Notes under the pieces: generated by a model
What the model saw: the letters and a program-made list of their open reading frames with translations, nothing else
Told to the model about the DNA's origin: nothing
The model's database searches: none
Translations under genes and position numbers: made by a program
Source of the DNA: Rhipicephalus microplus
Lineage: Eukaryota > Arthropoda > Arachnida > Ixodida > Ixodidae
Reading direction: 5' to 3'
Length of the DNA stretch: 64,000 nucleotides
Assembly (NCBI RefSeq): GCF_043290135.1
Contig: NC_134704.1
Coordinates: 9,357,501 to 9,421,500 of the forward strand
Part shown: in pieces, positions 24,241 to 35,830 of the stretch
How the letters are laid out: each line of letters starts with the position of its first letter
Numbering within the stretch: the stretch's first letter is position 1

Positions 24241-26063
24241 GAACTCAAACCACGAAACATTGAAAACAGCAGATTATTTCCATTCTGTAACAGAAATACA
24301 TCACTGAAATTTTAGTGTACTCTGGCATAAAACACTTTAGCGCAAAATGCCTAAAAAATACTTAATTATGACTGCGTCCATCACCGTCTACTTTGTGTAT
24401 CTATTAAATTAAAGAGCGCCCTTTGAAACACTAATAACCTTTCAGTTAAGTAATTTAAACATGGCAGTTCTATAAGAATTTTGACGTTTTTTGTCTATCG
24501 GGTACTGAAAGCTTGACGAGTATGTTTAGTGTAAGTTTGTCCAACTTGTGGTGATTCTCCGCATTACAAAGCTATAATTCTAGGCCTGTGGGCTTGCTTT
24601 AGAACAGCGAAAGCAAACACAAAGTGTATTAACTAACAACACATGCGCCTATGCGTCGTAGTGATGCCTACAAGAGTCGGTCGATAAAGCAGTGGTACAT
24701 GACTTTGCTGTACAATGTTTTTGCCATTGGGAACGCAGTACGGCTATTCTAATTAGCCGCTGCAGTGGACCGCAGCGCGGAGGTGGAAGCAATTACAGCT
24801 GCTTCGCGTGACCAATAACATTCTATCCTGAGTGCAGAAAAATATGTCTATTTTTTATTTCAACTTTTTTTATGTATACTTGTTTTAGCTTGTGTCACAT
24901 TCTGTTTGTTTTGTTTTTTTGTTTGTTTGTTTTTGTGCACAAAGGCTGGGTATACATTGTACCGGAAACTTTCGCGACCTTAATGCTTAAGTTTAATGTT
25001 GTTTTATCATGACATTCGACTATGGCTTTTCCAGCTAGACAAAACCTAAATAAAAGCAAACAGTAGCTTGTAGACTGGGTGTGTACCTATATATAGTGTG
25101 AAATATACGGGAATTTACACCGAAGTGGCAATTGAAACTTTTGAGGAAGAGGGCAAGAAAAACGAGGACGAAAGAAATGAAAGGCGATCCTGGTACAAAA
25201 ATTCTAACCAATGTATTGCTATAGCTAGTTGTAATGTTTCCTATCTTTTTCCCATATTCGTATAAATGATAAACAACAAAAATATTGTGTTTCTCGCATA
25301 ATAGCTGCGCCGCATACAAGTAAAGTTCTGAGACACAAGATGGTATGGTTTTAGTAATTCTTTTATAATAAGTGGTTTCAGAATGGTGAATTTTTATACC
25401 ATGCTTTTAAAACAGTCATACGTATACGTCGATGTTGCCGCAGATTTTGTTTCCAAGGAGATTGCGTCGTTGGCTGAGCAACGCAGCAAAGCTCCATACA
25501 CCGCGGTCGCTCGTGCTTTTTTGAGGACATAAGGTCATGTGCAAAGGCGCGTGCTGTCTACGTATGTATAGCGGTGGGAACAAGAACGGTCCACGCTGCA
25601 CTTAATGTGCGTTTCAGTAGCACTGCTGAGAAACAATTAACGCACAGACAAGGAAGGCATGAAACTTATAACTAGTTTTAACCATTTCAGCTCCCTTATT
25701 GTATACGGGGATGTGGGTATATTGGAGAGACACGAAATAAATTGTACATATATAGGTACGCCCAGACCTGCAGTTATATAAAAAGCTCGTCATATTGTCT
25801 TGTCGGAGCATGCATAGTCGGAAAAAGCTGGTAGGTAGATGAATTTCAGCTCAGACAACCACCCCCTGTGCGCAAGAAACTAAAGCGGCTGCTTGGTTGA
25901 GTCGGACAGCCAATAAGAATAATCTCTTTTAAAGGTAAAATTTCGGGAGTTCTAACCCACTTGTCTCTCCTCGCCCGCCATGTGTTTTTAAGACTTCAAG
26001 GTTTTAATATTCGTTTCTGCACCTGTTGCAATAGAAATACAGTTGTTCTTGTTTGCAGCGTAA
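24241..26063. other. interval without a recognised gene
   Basis: AT-rich. A (GTTT)n-like tract lies near 24900-24930. No defended coding frame. Confidence 0.4.
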
Positions 26064-26257
26064 TAATTGATGGGGTTTAACGTCGCAATGTCACGATATC
26101 ACTATGAGAAACACTGTAGTGGAAGACTCAAGACTGAAAATAATGACAATTGGGGTTTATGCGCCGTGTATACATCTAAATCTAAGTAAATTGGCCTCAA
26201 GAATTCACGTCTCCATCGAAAATGCGGCCGCCGCCATCGCAGTTCAATACCACTTGT
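26064..26257 (-). mobile_element. Ruka-type SINE, antisense, decayed
   Basis: TAATTGATGGGGTTTAACGT, then ATGAGAAACACTGTAGTGG and CTCCATCGAAAATGCGGCCG follow the order of antisense Ruka copies. The central part is diverged and the head lacks a clear A box. Confidence 0.65.
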
Positions 26258-27815
26258 TTTCAGCATCACAAAGTTGATGTATTTATGCATGTTTCTACGT
26301 TTCTTCATTATAATCCTAACTATCTAAACAAGCCCTCGCTTAGTGCGTCTCCATTTATTCAACAAACAAAGCATACTAACATTGCCCCTTTAGCTTTTCT
26401 TGATCCTCTGATCAGAAGGTTAAGCCAGGGTCACATTTTCATGGCAACCTGGCTCGTGGTTCTTTACTGCCTTCGTGACTGTTTGCGAAGAAGACTCTTG
26501 CCGCTCCGCCAAAAAACTGCGCGCGAAGTGTGTGGTGTGCGCAGTGGCGCGTTTCCTGGCTTCCCGCCACTCTGCCCTCGGGTGGAAAACAGGAGTCAGG
26601 GGTGAAACCCCTCCGAAAGAAAATGACGAAAACAGGGAAGAGAAACCGCTGAAGAAGGCCGGTCACAACAGAGGGAACATGAGCGATATAGCTGAACTGT
26701 GGAAAAGCAATGGTGCGTAACGCCTCCATAGTGTATCGCTGTTTCTTACTTTAGCGGCTAGTCGTACTTCTGCGTTTATTTATTTGCTGCAAGGCCCACG
26801 GAGAGGCCAGTTGGGAAAAGCAAAATACGCCGCTTGAGATGAATGAAAGCACGGGTGTGCATTGGACGCTGCGCCGGCCCGCATGATGGAACGGTGTGCG
26901 CTGGCAGGTACGGGAAGCTATTACAACTTCAAACCGTGCTACACTAGTTTTTAATTTAATCTTTCTTTTCGCCCACTGTTTCAAAGGAATGTTTTCGCGA
27001 AAAAGTAAAAACAATTTTTTTATGTTTGGTGTCCCTGAGAGTTTTCTCAGTTTTTACTTTTGAAACTCTGAGCCTCGCAATAAAGTTAATGTGCACACAG
27101 AAAGCAAGTACTTCGCTTTTTTTTCTACGTTATTCTTTCGCGAAAAGAACTTTGGGGCCTGCGTAGGACGCGAAACGGATTAAAACATGCATCAAACAAT
27201 TGCACGAAAGCACTTGCAGCAGCAGTTTCCCCAGTCGTCTTTGTGGGCCTTAAACTTTAGGTCATAGTTAACTTTCGTGCAGTACATGTAATACATTAAC
27301 TCACTGCTCTCTTCGAGTTTTTAGGAATTTGTGTTAGGCGAAAAAAATAGATATGTTTGTTACATGCGCATATTTTATGAATTTCACACACACCAGCATA
27401 TGTTAACGCTCAAGTGTTGTCGCAGAGCCTCCTTCTCCTTTGTACTTCTTTCACCTTCCCTGGATTTTGCCTGGTTAACTTCCCGCTTATCTCCTTATTT
27501 CTGTCTCCGTAGGTTATCTTGAAGAAACTGTACTAACAGAATTTTGGTACAAAAAGGTATTCCCTTGTGGTTCATGCACATTTTTTTAGGCTTTGGCTGA
27601 CTGGTTGTTTTAGATTACATGCCCAATTCTCTTCGTTGAAAGTATAGTGTAAGAAAAGTACACTGTCAAAAGTGAATGTTTTTCCTCGTGAACTACTCTT
27701 TTGTTGCACTATTCATGTATGCTTTTACAGTCAATTAAAACGTATTTATGGAAAAGGCAAAAAAATACAACCACGTGTCACTGATGAGCAATGTTTCGTA
27801 TTCAACAAGAGCTTA
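26258..27815. other. interval without a recognised gene
   Basis: A GC-richer block at 26440-26720 has overlapping open frames on both strands but no domain that I recognise. The rest is AT-rich. Confidence 0.35.
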
Positions 27816-28024
27816 GCGTGCCAAACTAACAGTATGATTATAAAGGACGCTATAGTAGAGGGCTCCGGAGCCACCTAGAATACTTGAGCACATACTATAG
27901 CCTAGTACACGGCACTCAAGCATTCTGACCGCCATCGAAAATGTGGTCGCTATAGGCAGGATTCAATCCCGTGTCCTCCTGGTGCACGATCGATTACCTT
28001 ACCCACTAGGCCAACTTGGCGGGT
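27816..28024 (-). mobile_element. Ruka-type SINE, antisense, decayed
   Basis: TATGATTATAAAGGACGC, AGTAGAGGGCTCCGGA, CGCCATCGAAAATGTGGTCG, a B-box remnant (GGATTGAATCCTG on the minus strand) and CCTAGTGGGTAAGG A-box remnant are in the expected order. Confidence 0.7.
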
Positions 28025-30880
28025 CAACAAGAGGAAGTAATGAAAGGAAATCAAAAGAGAAGATTTTTATCTGCACACTGAGATGTAAGTATCATGAGAT
28101 ACCATTCAATATATTTCATTGTTTAAACTTTATCAGTGTTTCTGAAGTTTCAATAAAAGTTTTTTTTCGCTTGTGTTGAAAAACAACACAGAACTGTGAC
28201 ATTTAGTACCGCGAGGCAACCAAGGCAAGCCAATATGTAGAAGCGGTGGAATACTCGCACAATGAGAAGTGCCTCTTGGCACAAATTTTTATTCATGACA
28301 TGTCAGTACCAATTTCACAGAATGTTTCGCGCTGCCGGAGGTACTGTAGAAGGCCAAGAACAGAAGCCTGGCAACACTTCGACTTCATTATTGACACTGG
28401 TTCTTCGACGTCATGCCACTTTGCGCGTTCACCTGCAGGCTCTCCGAGTGGTGGCTCGCGTCTTCTCTTCTCCGTGCCTTTCCGCGCCCTTGCTTCTGCT
28501 ACCTTGCAAGAGTTGCAGGCTGTTGGCATGATGCAAACGAGCACCGGATGTAGTGCAAACTGAGTCCACTGCTCTAGACATGTTTACACGCTGGCGTCCA
28601 ACTCCAGAGCCTGCATGTCTTAAACACACGAACCAAGAACTAGCGCATGTCATACTTTCGTTGCACGCATTTCATCATTGTACGAAAGTACAGTCACATT
28701 CTGCAATATTCGCTTCTTTTTGAAAAAGGTTCTCTTTATTGCTTTGTAAGCCTTGCTTGCTGCAACTCAGCAGGAAGTGTCGCGCACGCAGCGCACGATG
28801 CGTCACCTCTTCTCCCGCCTTCTGTCCGCCCCCGGCGCTCTCCCGATTACCCGACCGAGTCCCCAGTGGATTGACTGAAGCAGTCGGCCGTGCTTCATGA
28901 GCGAGAACTCCTCCGTTCACTTCTGTACGTATCCCCGATTTTAGCAATGGGTGCTCATGGAAGCAGTGTCAGATTTCACAGTCAAATGTGCGTTAATTAA
29001 AATCTAAAATTTAAGTGACATGAAACCGGGAAAATGGGAAGTTACTGGAACGTCAAGGGTTTGAAAGGCACTCAGGCGGCGTTACGCCATCTGTTTTCCA
29101 TCTTTGTTTATTCTGCAACTCTTTTCTCGCTTTCCTACCTCGTATATATAGGTTACTAAAATGTATCCATTTGCGTGACCCATCCATTATCTGCGATGTT
29201 TTCACCATTAGTGGCCCATGTCAGCACTAAGAAATTCGTGAACTCTTGTGCTTCGCATTCAAGAGTAGTACACAATAAGCGTAATCAGACCCTAGTCACA
29301 TCACTTTGGAGTCGCTAGCTCGCCTTCACTTTTCGGAAGACACCTCAGCCATGAGGCAAGGAAAAAAAACGCATGTGCGCGTGGCATGGCACTTTTCAAG
29401 CTGTCCTAAAAGGCGTACTGCAAGTGCAGTAGCTCATTGCACACAAATGGCCTAATTTGTGAATGTTGAGAAACTATCAAGACGTATTGGGTGAGTAAAG
29501 TGGAAATATCTATAAAATAAAAACAATTTAAATGTAATTTGGAGACATGTAGGAAGCGGGGGACATTCCGACGAGTCACGTGAGTATCAAAACTGAGCAG
29601 CAGCTAAAAATGACAATCTCAAGACGTAAGAAAACAAAAATTCTCTGATGAAAGGCTTCACTTTTACTGGTCTTAGAAGCGTTCGTACCACGTTTAATGT
29701 GAATGCGACTGTTGTATTCATATGAACTGCAGCCGTATATCAAAATGAACACTTGTATTTCTACATAATCTTATATTTAACGATTGAGTGCGCTACCGTT
29801 CTTTTACTTGATTCAACAAGCAGCCATATGTTTTCTGTCAAGAGGCAGTAATTTACGCACGTTTCCTTATGTTCAGAATACAGACTCAACGGATAGAATA
29901 TACGAAGCGTCCATGCCTTCACGGTACGCATTTATTCCCCGTATAGGGTTTTTATGAAAATAAAACAGGGCCAAAATTTGTACGGCGCGGGCTGTAGCAC
30001 ACGTTGACGTAATCTCCAGCAGGTTATAATGAGTAGCTTTTGAACACAATGGTCCTTCGAGGCACAGAGAATTTGCTGAAGGCAGAAGGAAAAAAAATAT
30101 AAATACGCGTAAACACAACTAAGCTAAGTTCTTCCTCTTCTGAATGGCACGCAAACACACTGATTTGCATGGGTGCCAACAACAACAACGCAGACAGTTT
30201 CCCGAGCCAGAGATTTGTTTACACGAACGAACGTCAGGTGTCTACGGCGAAAACAAGGGCGGTCTCATTATGCGCAGGCTCCAACCATCATCCTGTTCAG
30301 AGTAGGTGCCTTCACGGTGCCATGCAGTGCGTCGTGCCTCTGGAGAGCAGCCACCCAGACGCTAGTTTCGACTTTCACGGTGCAGCTATACAAAGTGTGA
30401 GAGGACTAGGCGAGACGGATACGAGAAAACAAAAGAACTCCCAGACTCCACTTGGAGACCACTATGTGCGTGGCTCAAACCAGTTTTGTAAGTGAGAAAG
30501 TGAAACAGCATTAACACGTGCGTGGTGCAGAACAAATTCTGTACACACACTAAGAAAAGAAAGCTTTTAAGTGAAGAAAAATATTCTTCTAGAATACATA
30601 AAGGCACCCACTCGCTACTCTGCATAAGGGAATGGTATTGAGGACAAAAATGCTCTATAGAAGGAGGAAGAGGGCAGGAAAAGAAGAGCAAGAAAAAATT
30701 AAGATCGTGCATGTCAAGTTCACCATGCGCACAACTTCTCCCCATGTGCTTGTCACAATTTTTAAGTGTCACATTGCTGAGAGGAGGAGACGTAGAGTCC
30801 AAGTATTTTCTATAGATCTAGCCAGACTTGACTTTAACGTTCATGATGTTCCGAGATTTTGGGATTTATCGGGCTATTTT
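28025..30880. other. interval without a recognised gene
   Basis: A GC-rich block at 28320-28880 carries overlapping frames on both strands without a domain that I recognise. The remainder is AT-rich. Confidence 0.35.
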
Positions 30881-30885
30881 TTTCA

Positions 30886-30960
30886 GTTGGCCTTTCTATC
30901 GGGTGCTGGATAATTACCGTTCCTTCTAGTTAAACTGCTTGCAATGTGTCTCCTTTTTTG
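30886..30960 (+). repeat. third copy of the TAGCCTTCCTTTCGGGGGCT repeat, diverged
   Basis: GTTGGCCTTTCTATCGGGTG then CTGGATAATTACCGTTCC aligns with the arms of the inverted repeat at 31281-31446, including the GATAAT.ACG.TTCC continuation. Confidence 0.45.
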
Positions 30961-31229
30961 TTGTTGTTACGTGCTGTATATTTACCCCGTACTTTGGAGA
31001 CAAGTTCCCTCTTTTTTTTTAATGCCTGCAAAACTAATAGTATAACTTTCAGAACAAAACATGTAGAGGTAGTTGGTTGATTGCCGAGCCCAAAATAGTG
31101 GGCGCTTGAAGATGCACCGATGAAACACATGCTGCAGGCGCTGACTAACAACTTATGTTTTATTGCTCACATGCCATGGTGAATATACAGAACGTATCAA
31201 CAACAAAAAAAAAAAGGCGCACAACTGAA

Positions 31230-31485
31230 ATGAGCCGGCCCTGGCAGGTGCACAATCAAAGCATTTAAACAAGAAACAACCGTGATTATCCAGGCCCCCG
31301 AAAGGAAGGCTAACTCTTTATCTTAAATACCTATACAAGGGCTCCAGTGCATGCAGCTGCGTTTAGGCTCACAATGTTTTGGGCTTGTAAGATTTCATGA
31401 GTCACTTCTTGCTGTTAGCCTTCCTTTCGGGGGCTCGATAATCACGATTCCTTCCTCTTAACTACTTGGAGCGGGCACGTGCCAG
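31230..31485. repeat. inverted repeat, arms about 34 bp with diverged extensions
   Basis: Left core arm 31281-31314 (ending in CCCCCGAAAGGAAGGCTAAC) pairs with right arm 31414-31446 (GTTAGCCTTCCTTTCGGGGG and onward). Outward extensions (GGCCCTGGCAGGTGC on the left and GCACGTGCCAGGCC on the right) match more loosely. The 99-bp spacer is not obviously repeated. Confidence 0.7.
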
Positions 31486-32690
31486 GCCTTGCTCCTTTTC
31501 TGTCAGCCCTTGCGTTTTTCTTTCCTTTCGTTCCAGATCGAATACTGGGCTGCTATTTCATTGCGATGGCTTTTCGATGATTACCTCATTCCACTGATCA
31601 CAACGCACTCATCGCAAAGTTAGCGGGGGTCAACGGTGAATGATAACAGCAACCAAGGAATTAATGAAAGCCAACAAAACAATACAACATTGTATACGTT
31701 TGTGCTGTTGCTTTGCAAACTACGTTCACCTATAAATACATTTAAGTGTGGTTGTGTGCAGGTGCTCACATGATCGTGATTACAGGGTTGTTGTGGATTA
31801 AAAGCGGGTCAAGCCTTGCCAAATTTGCATGCAATGGCCATGCCCCATTTCCTGTTTTCAGAGTATATGGAGTTAGCGTCTTTCTGAAGCGTATACTGTG
31901 AGCAGGCTACCAAGAAGTCAAGAAGTCGCGCTCTGCGTGAGGATACAATGCACATGCCGGTGATCTACAAGCTATTCCGCATATTGTATTGTGCCGGAGG
32001 TGGCCTAAGCCCAACTGTTAAAAATTAAGACGCTGCAGAAGCATGCGAAGTACGCAATTGTTTGGTTCCGAACGCAACAACAATGTCAATGAATTAAGTG
32101 GACAAACCAGACATCAAAGTAACGTAGAACCATACCTGCGCAGTTCAATCAACATGCACTGCAATTTGAGGGCCGGAGAAAGTTTCCGCTGGTTGACGAG
32201 AGCCTTTTGATTCAGATGTTGGTCCCAATGTGCATAAGGAGTAGTGCACGCAATCTTTACGGTTATTACACTTGGTAGTTAAAAAAAACTGCAACCATGT
32301 TACTATTACCACTTCCGGCCTAATTATGCATGAGACGTCAGGGCATGCACGTACACACAGCACAACTATAAAGATGGAACGGAGTTTTGATTATCAAGAC
32401 AAGCATGTGAATTTTCACGAACGATTACTATTCATTACAAAAAAAAAGTATACGTACCAAGAATTTTTTGTTTTTTGGCCACAAATAACTCCCTTGTTAC
32501 AAAGATTTAATTGTTTACTTATTATCTTCAGCAGAAGCACAAGTAGTCGCTGGCGTCCAAAGGTGTTTGGGCTCAGGGTTCTCTCATGCACTTGAAAATA
32601 AATTACAGCGAAAGTTGTTATGAGATGGTTCACATTAGATGGTTCACATGCGGCGCAGCAGTTGTCCGCCACCGGTATTCGTAACCACTG
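31486..32690. other. interval without a recognised gene
   Basis: No defended coding frame, RNA gene or repeat. Confidence 0.4.
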
Positions 32691-32694
32691 TCAC

Positions 32695-32835
32695 ACGAAA
32701 TAAGAAAAAAAGAGTAAAAAATATTTAAAGACCCAATGGCATTCGAACTCGGGTCACACGTGCCGGCCCACTATTCTACTATGGAGCCAAGGCCCGTGCT
32801 TGGGGCGCCTTTGTGAACTGGCCCTAGACAAGCTT
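32695..32835 (-). mobile_element. tRNA-derived SINE head
   Basis: On the minus strand CCTTGGCTCCATAGTAGAAT (A-box side) and CGAGTTCGAATGCC (B box) occur at tRNA-like spacing, followed by a T/A-rich tail (32699-32740). The 3' stem does not close. Confidence 0.5.
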
Positions 32836-33925
32836 GATGTCGGGAAAATAATCCCGTTAATATGAGGAATAAAGCGTTTTATCACAGCAAATGAACAACC
32901 GGGTGTCACACAATGTGAATCACGCAACGAGTGGGTCGTGGAATGCTCTAACATTTTACAAAAACTTCGTCTTGTTCGCCTATTATTTGTGGCACATATC
33001 CACTGTGGGGGATTTTGGGGATTACAAAAGATTCTAGCATTATTCTTCATTGTTCGCAGTCACAACACAAAATATTCGCACATAGTTCCTTGCAAGTGTG
33101 CCGCGGGTACGGCGCTTTTAAGAAGAATGACCAAGGACAGCATGGCAAATACTTGCCGACTACACAATGACTTATTTCGCAGTGGGTACCCTGTAAATGT
33201 ACTTGCAGCAGCTACCAAAAAGTGTTAAATAAGGCTCTGAAAGAGCGCTCTTCCCGCTTTCGCTGTGACAGTGCTGCACGTTGCGCACAAGCCTGGCGGT
33301 TTTTTTTTTCTAGCGAGGACACTAACCGCAGTGCATTTTAACGTATAGAGGCATGCGGTTGCTTGGTGCAACGTATCTGGATTTCCTTTGCTTAAGATGG
33401 TGTTGTGAACATGGCGGAACGCTGTCGCTGCTATTCTTTTGCTGTCTACTGCAACAATGCCGAGAGACCAACTTACACATTTCGGAGATTACTGAGCTTT
33501 CTACTACTTAGATTAGTATTGAGGGTGTCCCACGTTACTTTAGCCAGAGCTTGAAAATATGCCGGAATACGCAATTACGACGCAACCAAATGCACGTTTC
33601 TCAACGTTGCCTGGAGTTTGTCAGACTATTTTTGTGTTCTCAAATATTGTTAAAATAAATATGTTTAATTAACTAACTTTTCATGAAACGAAGATATATA
33701 AAAAATTTCGGTAATAAAGTTGTAGATCGGCTTGCAAAACGTCCACTTAGACAGTTTTGAACTTTATATCTGTTAGGCATTAGTGTAATTCTGCTAATTG
33801 CAAAAGCCCACGCAATACAAAAAATACCACCAAAATAGAAAAAAATACCAAAACTACGCTCATGCAGATAGCAAGAAGGAGACGTACAAACATTTCGGCA
33901 GCAGGAGCTGCATAAGCCTTGCACT
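32836..33925. other. interval without a recognised gene
   Basis: AT-rich sequence; nothing defended. Confidence 0.4.
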
Positions 33926-33927
33926 CC

Positions 33928-34487
33928 TTAAGCGCTAACAGTATCATTCACTAATATTAGAGACATCCTATCCAAACGTGACATAGTCTCGTCTTATATC
34001 GATGGTAGCCTTTCTGATATTCTTGTCTTCACTGAGACATGGGTTAACACTGACATGAATGACACTGAAATTTTTACGGATGCTAAGAAATGCAACATCT
34101 ATCGATGCGATTATCCAGACATAAAGGGTTGTGGTGTTCTTATGGCGGTTAAAAACTCCATCACGTCTGACGTCGTTGCTTCCCATTGCAAGATTGAAAT
34201 CATATGGATAGGTTGCACAATCGATTCTCCAAGGGTATTGCTCGGCAGCTGTTATCGTCCCCACGATCGTCATCTTTCTTAGATAAGTTGCGTATCATCA
34301 CTAGTTCTGCCACCAAAATCTGCGAGGCTCGCGCAGTTTCTCTATTCGGCGATTTTAATCTACCCTTTATTGACTGGGAACAGCTGGCATCTTTTTGTAA
34401 GTACTCAGCTGAATTCGTTAATTTAACTTTGGACTTTAATTTGGCTCAGGTTGTCGCTCACTCAACTCGAGGTTCGAATACACTTGA
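33928..34487 (+). pseudogene. LINE (CR1-like) endonuclease domain, first part
   Basis: The plus strand encodes an APE-type endonuclease fragment of a non-LTR retrotransposon. It starts near an N-terminal strand resembling FTNIRDILSKRD, then carries the catalytic ETW motif (ILVFTETWV, about 34028-34045) and GDFN (near 34345-34365). The first half is in one frame (to 34282) and the second in another (from 34204), so at least one frameshift is present. ORF1 and the 5' end are absent. The frame is split at 34487 by a 405-bp insertion and resumes at 34893. Confidence 0.75.
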
Positions 34488-34892
34488 GTACACGAATACA
34501 CCAGGGAAGTGATGGAGGCTTTTTTTATTGAAAAGCAAGCCATCTGTGGCCCTTGGTGAAAAAGAAGTTCGGTTCCTGGGTTCAGTGCTGCCATGTTAAA
34601 GTGATTGCTAGTTGATTGGAGACCGTTCTGTAAGTTTTTGGCAAGTAGGAAGGCATGCTTTCTTTTTTGGTGTTTTTTCGTGGTTGTTACACACGTGTTG
34701 ATGATCAATATGATTAGACTTGTTTCATACCTTGTTTGCTTTGATGGGCAGACGCCTTTGGTTGTCCACGCGACCGGGTCAAATGCTCGATATATGTGCG
34801 CGTGTCTTTCAATAAAGTTTGGTTGCGAGTTCAGCGTGGTGTCGTCTTTTCCTCTGTCCTTGTCTATATTTTGCGCTGTTTTTACTTCCCAT
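34488..34892. mobile_element. 405-bp insertion in the LINE endonuclease, 12-bp TSD
   Basis: GAATACACTTGA occurs at 34476-34487 and again at 34893-34904, and the LINE frame continues after the second copy. The insert carries AATAAA near 34811, followed by a T/C-rich end (GTGTCGTCTTTTCCTCTGTC, then TTTGCGCTGTTTTTACTTCC). It has no domain-like frame. It looks like the 3' end of a 5'-truncated retroelement or a retroposed transcript; the parent is unknown. Confidence 0.65.
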
Positions 34893-35118
34893 GAATACAC
34901 TTGACCTCATTCTTACAACTGCACCTGAAACAATAGACCACGTTAACTATTTGAATCAATTTAGTGACCACAAACTGCTGCAAGTTGATCTTTCTATCCT
35001 GCTATTTTTGCAAGAACCGAATAAAAAATATGAGATTATAATAAAGCTGATTGTGAAGCCATTAACAAGAAACTTGAATCTTTTCTTTATAATTTTCTAC
35101 TGCCTACTCCGCTAGTAG
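34893..35118 (+). pseudogene. LINE endonuclease, continuation after the insertion
   Basis: The frame resumes with NTLDLILTTAP and reaches the catalytic SDH motif (QFSDHKLLQVDL), the last conserved block of the APE-type endonuclease. It then loses similarity near 35100, and the RT domain is missing. Together with 33928-34487 this gives ETW, GDFN and SDH in the right order. Confidence 0.75.
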
Positions 35119-35356
35119 GCAGTACTTCTATATTTATTAACATGGGGAGGCGCAAAGCACACAGTGATAGACCGGTGTTTCATACTGGATTGTACCAATC
35201 GCTGCTAATGGGCAATAAGAGGCAGAGGACTCCGATTGGACGTAGAGACCAGCAGTCGGCTTTTAGATAATGCGTAGGCTGCGAGTTGCTTTTTTTTTCA
35301 ACAGTGCACAGAAGATATCTCCCACCGGCACTACCTTCGAGGCCAATATCCAGTGC

Positions 35357-35357
35357 C

Positions 35358-35418
<61 letters not shown>
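35357..35418. repeat. (TA)n microsatellite, left of the Penelope-like element
   Basis: About 60 bp of alternating TA abutting the left inverted repeat. Confidence 0.95.
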
Positions 35419-35830
35419 GTCTAGTAGATCCTCCGTGAGCGGTCACAACGTGGTTTATTTCGACGCTTCGGCCCTAGAGTCTGGCCTTCATCAGGATTAA
35501 AGATACAGTTTGTTGGTGCTCAGCTTTAGAAAATCTCAAATCGGAGGGCAAGGAAAGAGGAAAAAAAGACAGAAAAGAAAAAAAGGGAAAAAGAAAAAAA
35601 AAGAAAAAGGAAAGAAAAAGAAGAAAAAAGAGAAGAAGAGAAAAATAATATACGGTGGACGCCCCTCGGGTGCCCCCCTTCCACTTTTCCCTCCTCTTCC
35701 CCCCTTCACTCTTACCTCCATTTCCCCCTTCATCTCTCTCCCCCTTCTCCCCTTCACCTTTCTGATGTCAGCGGTCTGTGTATGCTTCCGTTCACTAACG
35801 CATTCCCCCCGATCAGGCGGCCCCTCCTGC
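35413..35830 (-). mobile_element. Penelope-like element, left inverted terminal repeat
   Basis: This ~418-bp arm is the reverse complement of 37358-37758. From the outside in both arms share AGTAGATCCTCCGTGAGCGG, a CACAACGTGGTTTATTTCG segment, a hammerhead-like core, a purine-rich tract, the GGTGGACGCC.CTCGGGTG segment and a TTCACTAACGCATTCC block near the inner border. An inverted partial terminal repeat on the 5' side of a truncated copy is a known Penelope-like arrangement. Confidence 0.85.
35448..35508 (-). ncRNA. hammerhead-ribozyme-like motif, left repeat, core base changed
   Basis: The minus-strand counterpart of the right-arm motif: CTGATGA at 35488-35494, then GGCC-AGACTCTA-GGGCC. 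It continues GAAGCGTC instead of GAAACGTC, so the A that closes stem III is replaced by G. Cleavage by this copy is therefore less likely. Confidence 0.5.
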
